From the NCBI GenBank assembly GCA_022071975.1, contig JAJVIO010000033.1:1-33505 (forward strand): 33,505 nt of DNA, given 5' to 3'. Numbering within the stretch: the first letter of the stretch is position 1; the number at the start of each line of letters is the position of its first letter. Both the position numbers and the translations under genes were made by a program. This stretch comes from Planctomycetota bacterium (GTDB taxonomy: Bacteria; Planctomycetota; UBA8742; UBA2392). Shown here in pieces: positions 22,951-30,806 of this stretch. The notes below the pieces were generated by a model, which had not been told where the DNA came from, searched no databases, and saw nothing but the letters and a program-made list of their open reading frames with translations.

Positions 22951-24231
22951 ATGTCGTACACACGTTGTCGACTGGGCCGACAGCTCGTCCTAACCGCCGT
23001 ACTGCTGGCAAGCGTCGGGCTTGCCGCCAGCACGGCATCCGCACAGGCTATCGGGAGCCAGGCGGGCAACATTCCGTTCGCGGACCAATGGCAAGTACCG
23101 GCCGGCGTCAACGAACTGAATGACTACTTCGCAGCACCCGGCTACATCACAATGTTGGAGTTGTGGGGCATCAACTGAGGGATCTGCCAAAGTGCAGTTC
23201 CGCACTTGAACTCGCTTCACAACAACAATGCAGGCTCGGATTTCCAGATCATTGCCGTGAGCATGGTCGGTTGGTCCGGCTGCACAGCCAATTCCCAGAT
23301 CTGGTCTACCGCCCAGGCCTGGGGCTCACTGTATGGTATCGCGGCCGCCAGCTCAGTGCCTGCGTACTATTACCCGGGCGGCAGCCTCAGCTTCGGTACC
23401 AGCTGGGTGTTTGATCGCACCGGCAAGCTGCTCTGGACCGGTCCCGGCACCCAGGTGACGGACACCATGGTGCAGGGCTGGATCGCCAGCTCAGGCGGCG
23501 GCGGCGGTGGTGGTGGTGGAGGCGGCGGAAACAATCCGCCCGTGGCCAACGCCGGCGCGAACCAGAACGTGTTTGAGGGTGCCACGGTCGTCCTGAGCGG
23601 AAGCGGCAGCTCCGACCCGGACGGGGATACCCTCAGCTACTCCTGGACCCAGACCGCCGGCCAGACCGTAAGCCTGCAGGGCGCTAACACCGTGTCGGCC
23701 AGTTTCGTTGCGCCGACGGTGGGGGCCGTGCGCGTCTACACCTTCCGGTTGACCGTCAATGACGGAAATGGCGGCACCCATACGGATGACGTGACGATCA
23801 CTGTCACGCCCTCCAACTACCCGCCAAACGCCAACGCCGGGCCTGACCAGGGCGCGATGTTCGGCGCTTCGGTCATGCTGAACGGCACCGGCAGCACCGA
23901 CCCTGATAACGACCCGCTGAACTACAGCTGGACGCAGGTCGGCGGTGTAAGCGTTACGCTCAGCAACGCCAACACGCCTTCGCCCTCTTTCACGGCGCCG
24001 GGTGTGAACGCGGTGCTGGAGTTCCAGCTGACGGTTACCGACACCTCCGCGGCGTCGGACACTGACCGCGTCATCGTGCACGTCAATGCCACCGGCACCA
24101 TTCCGGTTGACATGAGTGGAGGCGGTGGCGGTGGAGCCGGCTGCGCCTCCGGAAGCGGAAGCGGCTATGCGTTGTTCCTGGTCGTTGCGCTGCTCGGCCT
24201 GGCGACACTGCCTCGTCGCCGCAGGGCCTGA
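22951..24231 (+). CDS. candidate selenoprotein: secreted thioredoxin-like domain (UGIC) with two PKD domains and C-terminal sorting tail
   Basis: Read from the ATG at 22951 with TGA at 23176-23178 decoded as selenocysteine (residue 76), the product is 426 residues. A signal peptide occupies residues 1-32 (LVLTAVLLASVGLAASTASA). Residues ~50-180 form a TlpA/thioredoxin-like fold: MLELWGIN, then U-G-I-C, then QSAVPHLNSLHNNNAGSDFQ and IIAVSM, ending in DRTGKLLWTGPG. The TGA stands exactly at the first Cys of CxxC. After a 12-Gly linker come two PKD-like domains (PPVANAGANQ..., PPNANAGPDQ...). The tail GGGGAGCASGSGSGYALF, a hydrophobic helix and RRRR resembles MYXO/Synerg-CTERM-type sorting signals. 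The only alternative is a pseudogene by a Cys-to-TGA mutation. A start at TTG 23206 would lose the signal peptide and active site. Confidence 0.82.
23176..23207 (+). promoter_or_regulatory. UGA codon and candidate bacterial SECIS element
   Basis: After TGA (23176-23178), a hairpin AAGTGC / GCACTT (23190-23195 and 23202-23207) closes a 6-base loop AGTTCC. The loop begins 17 bases after the TGA, and its second base is G followed by T. As I recall, bacterial SECIS rules expect a loop 16-37 bases after UGA with a G in the first two loop positions, so this fits. The stem is short (6 bp, all Watson-Crick). Confidence 0.75.
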
Positions 24232-24252
24232 TGCCTGCGCGGGACCAAACGG

Positions 24253-24290
24253 AGAAGAGGAGCCCGTCGAACAGGCGGGCTCTTCTTTTT
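24253..24290 (+). terminator. Rho-independent terminator of the selenoprotein gene
   Basis: GAAGAG-GA-GCCCG pairs with CGGGCTCTTC, leaving a two-base bulge, and is followed by TTTTT. It starts 22 bases after the TGA stop at 24231. Its presence right after the full-length frame supports one transcription unit. Confidence 0.88.
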
Positions 24291-24374
24291 GGGTCAGACC
24301 CCGTTGCGGTTGGGATGCGGCCAGGTGTGCGGCTGCTTGCCCGTGCTTGCAGCTAAGCAGGCGGAGCAAAGAGA

Positions 24375-24456
24375 TCGGAGGCCAGAGGCCAGGGAAAAAC
24401 AACATGCGCCGTTGGCGCACTTTCTCTGACTTCTGACCTCTGAACTCCGACCTCTC
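24375..24456. repeat. GGCCAGAGGCCAG / CTCTGACTTCTGACC dispersed repeat, copy 2
   Basis: Bases 24375-24397 match 18416-18438 exactly. The right side carries CTCTGACTTCTGACCTCTGA and a degenerate continuation. A different spacer with a GCGCCGTTGGCGC hairpin lies between. It sits in the gap between the selenoprotein terminator and the end of the sigma factor gene. Confidence 0.85.
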
Positions 24457-24508
24457 AAGTCTCTCGTTCACGGCGGCGTTCAACCATCAATCGAGATTAC
24501 ATCCTGCC

Positions 24509-25147
24509 CTACGCCAGGTGCTTCAACTTGTCGCGCAGCTTTTCACGGCCTCTGTGCAGCCTTGAGCGTACGGTGCCGGGCGCGATCTTGAGCGTCTCGG
24601 CGATTTCCTCGTAACTGAGGTCCTGCAGGTCGCGCATTACCACGACGTCGCGGTACTCGTCGTCCAACTCATCGATGGCCGCGCGCACCAACACGCCGAG
24701 GTCGCCGGCGGCGACCAGGTCGTCGGGGGCGCGCTGATCTGCGCCGGGTTCCGGCATGCCTTCAATGTTGAGGCTGGTCTCAGTCTTGCTGCCGCCGCGC
24801 TTCTGGGCCCGCTCATGCCGATAGTGGCTGGTGATCAGGTTCATGGCGATGCGGTACATCCAGGTGCTGAAGCGGGCACGGTCTTCGTAGGTGTCGATGG
24901 CGCGGTAGGCCTGGATGAAGGCCTCCTGGGTGATGTCCATGGCCTTGTGTTCGTCGCGCACCTGGCGCAGCACGCTGGCGTAGATGCGGTCCTGGTTAGC
25001 TTGCACAAGCTGGCCGTAGGCGTCGCCGTCGCCTTTGCGCGCCCTGGCAATCAAGGCCAGTTCGGCATCCTTATCGTGGGCCATAGGACGCGAAACTGCC
25101 TTGTTTGCGGGCATCTTGTCAACTGCGTCTGTGACGACCCTCAACAC
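24509..25147 (-). CDS. ECF-type RNA polymerase sigma factor
   Basis: A group 4 sigma-70 factor of up to 212 residues. Region 2 has YGQLVQANQDRIYASVLRQV, then DITQEAFIQAYRAIDTYEDR and FSTWMYRIAMNLITSHYRHE, the -10 recognition module. Region 4 has AIDELDDEYRDVVVMRDLQD, then LSYEEIAETLKIAPGTVRSR and LHRGREKL, the -35 helix-turn-helix. The spacing and RpoE/SigW-like pattern are normal. The start is uncertain: GTG 25147 and the ATGs at 25114 and 25084 are all open, and none has a clear ribosome-binding site. No anti-sigma gene follows on this strand, so its control is not visible. Confidence 0.93.
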   Translation of the reverse strand: MLRVVTDAVDKMPANKAVSRPMAHDKDAELALIARARKGDGDAYGQLVQANQDRIYASVLRQVRDEHKAMDITQEAFIQAYRAIDTYEDRARFSTWMYRIAMNLITSHYRHERAQKRGGSKTETSLNIEGMPEPGADQRAPDDLVAAGDLGVLVRAAIDELDDEYRDVVVMRDLQDLSYEEIAETLKIAPGTVRSRLHRGREKLRDKLKHLA

Positions 25148-25246
25148 GGCGCACCAGTAGGAGCGCCGCCCCCGGGGAAAGATTCAGCAGCGCTTACAGG
25201 TAATACCGGCCGAGGCGCAAAAGGGTTCACGGAAAAACGCGTCTGA

Positions 25247-25302
25247 AACCGCAAAGGTCAGCGAACGCCCGCCAATCACTTGCTTCGCGGTCCTTTGCGG
25301 TT
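25247..25302. repeat. AACCGCAAAGG intergenic palindrome
   Basis: Perfect 11-bp arms AACCGCAAAGG (25247-25257) and CCTTTGCGGTT (25292-25302) flank a 34-base centre, with a second TTCTTTGCGGTT right after. It lies in the gap between the divergent sigma factor and PmbA-like genes. No other copy is in the window. Confidence 0.8.
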
Positions 25303-25371
25303 CTTTGCGGTTAAACAGCTTTTGCAGTTGCAGCCGGTTCGTCGCTACAATCCGGACCCAAGGAGCCCGAA

Positions 25372-26724
25372 ATGCTGAACCGTGAAGAGTCGAAGGCGCT
25401 GGTTGACAAAGTGATCAAGCTGGCGGATGCCGAACAGGTGGAGGCGATCGTCTTCTCCAGCACCACCAACAGCACGCGCTTCTCGAGCAACGTGATTACC
25501 CAGAACGTCGGGCTTACCAACCAGACCCTGCGCCTGCGCGTGATCAACGGGAAACGACAGGGCGTGGCCAGCGTCAACCAGTTCGACGACGCCAGCATCA
25601 AGCGCTGCGTGCAGTCGGCGCTCACGGTTGCTCGCGTCGCGGCCGAGGATCCCACGTTGCTGCCACTGATCGACAAGCAGCCGCAATACGAGCAGGTCAA
25701 CGCCTGGCACGAGGGCACGGCAAAGTTCACGCCGGCCCAGCGCGCCCAGGCAATCGGCAAAGTGCTGGCCGACTACGACAAGCGCGGCCTTGAGGGCGCC
25801 GGCATTTTCGACACCGACGAAGGCGCGGTTGCCTACGGAACCAACACCGGCGTGTTCGCCTACAAGGCCGGCACCAAGGCCGAGTTCAGCGTCAGCGCGT
25901 CCCTCGATAAGGGCAGTGTCGAAGGCTGGGCGGAGGCGTTCTCACTTGACGTCAACAAGGTCGACACCTGGGCTGCCGGACAGCGCGCCGCCGAAAAGGC
26001 CGAGCGCGGAGTGAAACCCCAAGCCATCGAGCCCGGCGAGTACCCCGTGATTTTCGAGCCCGCGGCCGTGGCCGAAATGATGCTGTTCTGGGGCTGGCTG
26101 ACGGCCAACGGCCTGGCGTTCGCGGAAAAGCGCAGCTTCCACCGCGGCGAGCTGGGCCAGCAGATCCTCGACAAGAAGCTGACCATCGTCGAGAACCCGT
26201 ACCACCCGGAACTCGGCGGCACGCCCTTCGATATGGAAGGCTTCCCGACACAGCGTGTCACGCTGGTCGAGGGCGGCACAGTCAAGGCCGTGGTGCACGA
26301 CCGGCGCAGCGCGGCATTGTGCGGGCAGAAAAACACCGGTCACGCCAGCCAGCAGCCCAGCGCCCAGGGCGCTGGTCCCGGCAGCCTGGTGGTAAGCACC
26401 GGCGACCAGAGCGTCGAGCAGATGATCGCGAACACCAAACGCGGCCTGCTGGTGACCAAGCTGCATTACACGAACGTGGTGAACCAGCAGGAGGTCAGCA
26501 TCACCGGCATGACGCGCGCGGGGACCTTCATGATCGAGAACGGCAAGCTGACCCACGCGGTGAAGAACATGCGCTTCACGCAGAGTCTGCTGACGGCGCT
26601 GGCGCACATCGACGCGATCGGCAAAGAAGCCCACGCCACGGGGGGCGCACTGTTCGGTGGCAACTTCGTAGTGCCGGCCATGAAGCTCAGCAAGTGGCGC
26701 TTCAGCTCACCGACGGGGTTTTGA
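25372..26724 (+). CDS. pmbA: TldD/PmbA (TldE)-family protein
   Basis: A 450-residue protein of the modulator-of-gyrase family. TldD and TldE form a metalloprotease that trims modified peptides such as microcin B17 and the CcdA antitoxin. The N-terminal domain has VEAIVFSSTTNSTRFSSNVI. The C-terminal domain has PFDMEGFPTQRVTLVEGGTV and ends in LFGGNFVVPAMKL, all typical. The TldD zinc motif HExxxH is absent, which suits the non-catalytic TldE/PmbA partner. No TldD partner is in the window. The start ATG has AGGAG seven bases ahead. Confidence 0.9.
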   Translation: MLNREESKALVDKVIKLADAEQVEAIVFSSTTNSTRFSSNVITQNVGLTNQTLRLRVINGKRQGVASVNQFDDASIKRCVQSALTVARVAAEDPTLLPLIDKQPQYEQVNAWHEGTAKFTPAQRAQAIGKVLADYDKRGLEGAGIFDTDEGAVAYGTNTGVFAYKAGTKAEFSVSASLDKGSVEGWAEAFSLDVNKVDTWAAGQRAAEKAERGVKPQAIEPGEYPVIFEPAAVAEMMLFWGWLTANGLAFAEKRSFHRGELGQQILDKKLTIVENPYHPELGGTPFDMEGFPTQRVTLVEGGTVKAVVHDRRSAALCGQKNTGHASQQPSAQGAGPGSLVVSTGDQSVEQMIANTKRGLLVTKLHYTNVVNQQEVSITGMTRAGTFMIENGKLTHAVKNMRFTQSLLTALAHIDAIGKEAHATGGALFGGNFVVPAMKLSKWRFSSPTGF

Positions 26725-26730
26725 TGTGAT

Positions 26731-26797
26731 GCGGGCGCCTCGCCCGCACGATTGCAGGCAAGTTGCCCGCGACGCGGAATGCGGGCGGGGCGCCCGC
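26731..26797. repeat. GCGGGCGCCTCGCCCGC inverted repeat between convergent genes
   Basis: GCGGGCGCCTCGCCCGC (26731-26747) and GCGGGCGGGGCGCCCGC (26781-26797) are each self-complementary and also complementary to each other with one mismatch. They lie just after the PmbA-like stop and just before the stop of the convergent regulator. They may act as a bidirectional terminator, although no T-run follows. Confidence 0.75.
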
Positions 26798-26805
26798 AAC
26801 ACGGG

Positions 26806-27801
26806 CTACTCCGGCTTCTTCAGGTTGTATTCGCTGATCTTGCGATCGAGGGTGGGGCGCGAGATGCCCAGCAGGCTGCTGGTTTCTTTCTTGTTCCAGC
26901 CGGTCTGCTTCAGCACCTTCTCGATGTGCCGCGCTTCCATGCCGGCGAGTGAGCTGTCGGCGTTGGGCGGCACGATCTCGTCCGTTGTGGTGGGCGCGAC
27001 CGCCAGGCGCAGGTCGTCGGCGCGGATCATGTCGCCGGGCGCCGCCACGCTGGCGCGCTTGATCACCGCCCGCAGCTCGCGCACGTTGCCGGGCCAGTCG
27101 TGCGCCTGCATGCGCTGCATGGCCGCGGGCTCGATGCCCTTGATGTGCGTGCCGAAGCGCTCGTTGCATTCCCTGATGAAGCGCTGCGAGAGCGGCTCGA
27201 TCTCCGCCTTGCGCTTGCGCAGGGGCGGCACCTCGATGGTGAACTCGTTCATGCGGTAAAACAGGTCTTCGCGGAACTTGCCGCTGGTCAGCAGCTGCTC
27301 CATGCTGCGGTTCGTCGCCGCGATGATGCGCACGTCCGTGTGCAGGGTCTGCTCGCCGCCCACGCGCTCGAACTGCCGGTACTCGAAGGCGCGCAGCACC
27401 TTGGCCTGGGCCACGGCGCTCATGTCGCCGATTTCATCCAGAAACAGCGTTCCGCCGTCGGCCAGCTCGAACTTGCCGCGCCGCAGCTTGTCGGCGCTGG
27501 TGTAGGCGCCCTTTTCGCTGCCGAACAGCTCGGCCTCCAGTAACGTGTCTGGAATCGCGCTGCAGTTTACGCTCACGAACGGCTTATTGTGGCGGCGCGA
27601 TGCATTGTGGATGGCCTGGGCAATCAGGTTTTTGCCGGTGCCGGTTTCGCCCAGCAGCAGGATCGAGACGTCTTTGCTCGCGGCGCTGGCCGCCAGGCGC
27701 AGCGCTTCGCGGAATTCCTCGCTGTTGCACACCAGCGACTCGAAGGTCACGCCCACGGAACGGTATGCGCTTGTGATGGTTGGCTGGTCTTGTACTGACA
27801 T
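26806..27801 (-). CDS. sigma-54-type AAA+ transcriptional activator without receiver domain
   Basis: From the ATG at 27801 (GGGAA five bases ahead) the product has 331 residues. The AAA+ domain has Walker A GETGTGKNLIAQ (residues 51-62), FVSVNCSAIPDTLLEAELFG, Walker B GGTLFLDEIGD and the arginine-finger stretch FREDLFYRMNEF. A Fis-like helix-turn-helix ends the protein (GWNKKETSSLLGISRPTLDR). The sigma-54 contact loop, normally GAFTGA, reads GAYTSA (98-103). There is no receiver or other long sensory domain, only ~20 residues ahead of the AAA+ part. It is divergent from the phosphodiesterase gene. Targets are not visible. Confidence 0.93.
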   Translation of the reverse strand: MSVQDQPTITSAYRSVGVTFESLVCNSEEFREALRLAASAASKDVSILLLGETGTGKNLIAQAIHNASRRHNKPFVSVNCSAIPDTLLEAELFGSEKGAYTSADKLRRGKFELADGGTLFLDEIGDMSAVAQAKVLRAFEYRQFERVGGEQTLHTDVRIIAATNRSMEQLLTSGKFREDLFYRMNEFTIEVPPLRKRKAEIEPLSQRFIRECNERFGTHIKGIEPAAMQRMQAHDWPGNVRELRAVIKRASVAAPGDMIRADDLRLAVAPTTTDEIVPPNADSSLAGMEARHIEKVLKQTGWNKKETSSLLGISRPTLDRKISEYNLKKPE

Positions 27802-27874
27802 GAATTCCCGGCCGTGATAGCTTTCGTGAGCGACGAAGCCCCAAGGCCCTTTAGTAATAGTCAATCCCGGACAC

Positions 27875-30232
27875 ATGCGCAACGCCTGCATCCTGCTGAT
27901 TGTTCTGCTTTTCGCGATGCCCCTTGCGGCGGAAGGGCCGGGCAAGGTCGTGGTGCTAGGCGTTGATGCGCTCGACAAGCGCCTGATGGACCAGTGGCAG
28001 CAGGCCGGCGACCTGCCCAACTTCAGCAAGCTGGCCCAGCAGGGGCACTACGGCGCCCTCGAGAGCGCCTACCCGCCCATGAGTCCGGTGGCCTGGTCCA
28101 CCATGACCACGGGCCTGAACCCGGGCAAAACCGGCATCTTCGGTTTCATCAAGCGCAAGCAGGACAGCTACGAGCCCGAGCTCTCGCTGGCCCGCGCCAA
28201 CGAGCAGCCCCTGGCCGGTGGCAGCCCCTGGCTGCGGCTGCCCATCGCGCTGGGTGTTGCCCTGGGGGTGATCGCGCTCAGCTTGCTGTTGGGCAAGCTG
28301 CTGGCGCGCGCCACCCCCGACCGTCGCCCCGTGCACCAGCTTGTGCCCGCCAGCCTGGTGTTGGCCATGGTGGCGGTTTCGCCGGCCGGCGCGCTGGACA
28401 ACCGGCTGGCGGCGCTCTACGCACTGGGCGGCATGGCGCTGGCCGCGCCGGTTTTCAGCTACCTGGCCGCGCGCAATGGCTACAAGCTGACGCGCTGGCT
28501 GTTCCCGCTGCTGGCATTGTGGCTGGGGGCGTTCGCATTCCTGAACAACCTGCCCGAGACCGTGCCGCAGCCCGTCACCTCGCGCACCGGCACCACCTTC
28601 TGGAAGCTGGCCGACGACCACGGCCTGCGCGCCCGCGTGATCGGCGCCCCCGTGAACTGGCCCGCGGCCGAGGACCTGGCGGAAACCAAACTCACCACCG
28701 GCCTCGCCACCCCGGACGCCATGGGGACGTTCCACACCTACACGCTGTTCACCGAGCCCCACCACGAAGGCGTCGGCCGCCTGACCGAAATGTCCGGCCG
28801 TATAGAAAGCCTCGAGTTCGCGGCCGACGTGGCGCAGGCGCGGCTGTTGGGCCCGCCGGCCAAGTTCCAGCGCGCGGAGTGGAAGAAGTGGGAAGCCGGC
28901 GAGCTGGCCCTGATGCCGCGGGAGGAAATCCCCTTCACGGTCACGCGCGCCGAGGGTGGGGGAGTGACGCTGCGGCTTGGCGACGCCGCGGTGGAAGAGC
29001 CCGAAGTGACGCTTCAGCCCGGTGAATGGAAACGCCACCTGCGGGTAAAGTACCGCATCGGTGGGCTGTTTGATTTGCACGGCACGGTCAGCTTCAAGCT
29101 GCTGGCGGGCGGGCGGCAGGTTCGGCTTTACGCCACGCCGGTGAACTTTGACCCCACGGAACAGTTGCCGCAGTTCGCGGTCTCGCAGCCCCTGGAGTTC
29201 GGCGCCTGGCTGGCCGAGCAGTATGGCATGTACGAGACCATCGGTTGGGCCGAGGCCACGAGCGCATTGCAGGACGGCGCCATCGACGACGGCACGTTCC
29301 TGGAGACCTGCCAGCTCAGCTTCGATGAAAAGCGCGCGCAGATACTGGGACTGCTGGGGCGCAGCGATGAGTGGGATTTGCTGGTCGCCTTCACCTACGA
29401 GATCGACCGCGTCAGCCACCTGATGTGGCGCCACTACGACGGGCGCCACCCCAACCACGACCCCCACGCGCCGGACGCCTGGAAGACCGCCATCCACGAT
29501 TTCTACGTGAAGTACGACGGCCTGGTCGGCGAGATCATGGCCGCGCTGCCCGCGAACACCCTGTTCATGGTCTGCAGCGACCACGGCTTTTTGCCTTTTT
29601 ACCGCGCCGTGAACCTGAACCGCTGGCTGCGCGACAACGGCTATCTGGTGCTGAAGCACGACACCGGCGCGCCCACCATGGAGCAGCTGTTCAACACAGA
29701 CAGCGGCTACTACGAGCCCTACGACTGGGGCAAAACGCGCGCCTACGCGCTGGGGCTGAGCAAGATCTACATCAATTTAAAAGGCCGCGAGCCCCAGGGC
29801 ATCGTGGATGAAAGCGAGGCCGAAGCCCTGAAGGCGGAGATCATCGCCAAACTCAGCGCACTGAAAGATGACGAGGCCCACGGCTTCGCGCCCGTGATCA
29901 GCGGCGTGTGGCGGCGCGAGGAGATCTGGGAGGGGGAGAGGCTGGCTGAGGCCGGCGACCTGCAGATCGGCTACGCCGCCGGCTACCGGGTAAGCTGGCA
30001 GACCAGTTTAGGCGGCGCCGACGAGCCGCTGATTTTCGACAATTTGAGGAACTGGTCCGGCGACCACTGCAGCTTCGACCCCAAGCTCGTCCCCGGAGTA
30101 ATCTTCAGCAACCGCAAGCTAGAGGCCAAACGCTACGGCCTGATAGACGTAGGCCTGACAGCGATCAATCATTTAGGCGTACCCATGCCGGAACTAGGCC
30201 CCAAAGACGGCAGGCCGTGGACAATCAGATAA
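27875..30232 (+). CDS. alkaline-phosphatase-superfamily phosphodiesterase/nucleotide pyrophosphatase with embedded membrane helices
   Basis: The 785-residue product has a signal sequence (CILLIVLLFAMPLAA). The catalytic core begins VVVLGVDALDKR (Asp31, metal ligand) and PPMSPVAWSTMTTGLNPGKT (Ser75 as likely nucleophile), matching type I phosphodiesterases of the superfamily. After this, residues ~115-225 hold about four membrane helices, then a beta-rich insert (~330-420). The second half restores the core: FTYEIDRVSHLMWRHYDGRH, MVCSDHGFLPFYRAVN and WSGDHCSFDP hold the remaining metal ligands. Substrate unknown. The membrane block within the catalytic domain is unusual. The 3' end overlaps the truncated HINT frame by eight bases. 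Confidence 0.87.
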   Translation: MRNACILLIVLLFAMPLAAEGPGKVVVLGVDALDKRLMDQWQQAGDLPNFSKLAQQGHYGALESAYPPMSPVAWSTMTTGLNPGKTGIFGFIKRKQDSYEPELSLARANEQPLAGGSPWLRLPIALGVALGVIALSLLLGKLLARATPDRRPVHQLVPASLVLAMVAVSPAGALDNRLAALYALGGMALAAPVFSYLAARNGYKLTRWLFPLLALWLGAFAFLNNLPETVPQPVTSRTGTTFWKLADDHGLRARVIGAPVNWPAAEDLAETKLTTGLATPDAMGTFHTYTLFTEPHHEGVGRLTEMSGRIESLEFAADVAQARLLGPPAKFQRAEWKKWEAGELALMPREEIPFTVTRAEGGGVTLRLGDAAVEEPEVTLQPGEWKRHLRVKYRIGGLFDLHGTVSFKLLAGGRQVRLYATPVNFDPTEQLPQFAVSQPLEFGAWLAEQYGMYETIGWAEATSALQDGAIDDGTFLETCQLSFDEKRAQILGLLGRSDEWDLLVAFTYEIDRVSHLMWRHYDGRHPNHDPHAPDAWKTAIHDFYVKYDGLVGEIMAALPANTLFMVCSDHGFLPFYRAVNLNRWLRDNGYLVLKHDTGAPTMEQLFNTDSGYYEPYDWGKTRAYALGLSKIYINLKGREPQGIVDESEAEALKAEIIAKLSALKDDEAHGFAPVISGVWRREEIWEGERLAEAGDLQIGYAAGYRVSWQTSLGGADEPLIFDNLRNWSGDHCSFDPKLVPGVIFSNRKLEAKRYGLIDVGLTAINHLGVPMPELGPKDGRPWTIR

Positions 30233-30806
30233 AGAAATACGCGTGCCAGTCGGCTACCTCAAAGTTGTAGGTTGTGAAGGTGCCGGTGGTTGGGTCGGCC
30301 GGTGTGCCCAGCGTGCCGGTGGCTGCTTGGCCCGGTGTCCAGTTTTCAAAGACTGCTGGAGCATACTCGCGCTCCAGTGTTTCGACCACCGCCTCGCGGC
30401 CGTCGGATAGCAGCAGCCGTTCACCCGGCTGCAGGCGGCCCATCTCAACCCATGTCTGGCGCGTCACGCTCCAGAAGGGGTGGTTGGGCGTGCCAACCAG
30501 TTTACTGTCCGACTTCGCCAAGGCTTCGTCGGACGAGTCTGGGTCTGGATCAGACTCTCCATCGCCCGACTCGCTGGACTTCGCGCCACGGAAGGCCGAG
30601 CCGTGAGCCCTGCCGGTTGCGCGCCGGTAAGTCAGGTGCACCAGCTCAACCGGCCGCGTGACGAAGGTCTGCAGCACCGGCTTGAATCCCTGCTCACCCC
30701 TGCATTCCCAGCGGTTCCACCCCGATCGCTTATCTGGACCTCATCAATGGGCTTGTTCGCTAGGAAACCGTTTCCCCTGACTTCTACTACAGTTGCACCG
30801 TAGGAA
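30225..30806 (-). pseudogene. toxin-less, frameshifted pretoxin-HINT remnant
   Basis: On the minus strand, just after the immunity gene's stop, comes YGATVVEVRGNGFLANKPID then EVQISDR, a HINT-like start. A shift of frame near 30712-30724 is needed to continue into GFKPVLQTFVTRPVELVHLT. From there on it reads through GTPNHPFWSVTR (block B-like TxxH) to YNFEVADWHAYFFI and a stop. Other copies continue here to VWVHN and a toxin. The last codons come from the phosphodiesterase's 3' end, so the toxin part has been deleted. The second half (GTG at 30677) could be translated, but probably it is a dead cassette. Confidence 0.8.
30245..30519 (-). repeat. 275-bp HINT direct repeat, copy 1 (leftmost)
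   Basis: From GCCAGTCGGC to GACTTCGCC it aligns without gaps to 32044-32318 and 33231-33505 (each 275 bases), differing at scattered, mostly third-codon positions. It encodes the segment from AKSDSKLVGTPNHPF to the FEVADW block. Confidence 0.95.

Noticed and set aside
23206-24231. Separate gene starting at TTG 23206
   Set aside because: It has no ribosome-binding site, lacks a signal peptide although PKD and sorting domains need export, and would start inside the thioredoxin helix. The frame from 22951 explains the whole region.
24291-24302. GGGTCAGACCCC short palindrome
   Set aside because: Too short and next to a clear terminator. No second copy was seen.
27956-29659. 567-codon minus-strand frame opposite the phosphodiesterase gene
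   Set aside because: The plus-strand frame has clear catalytic motifs, and the antisense product has only low-complexity Gln/Arg/His content.
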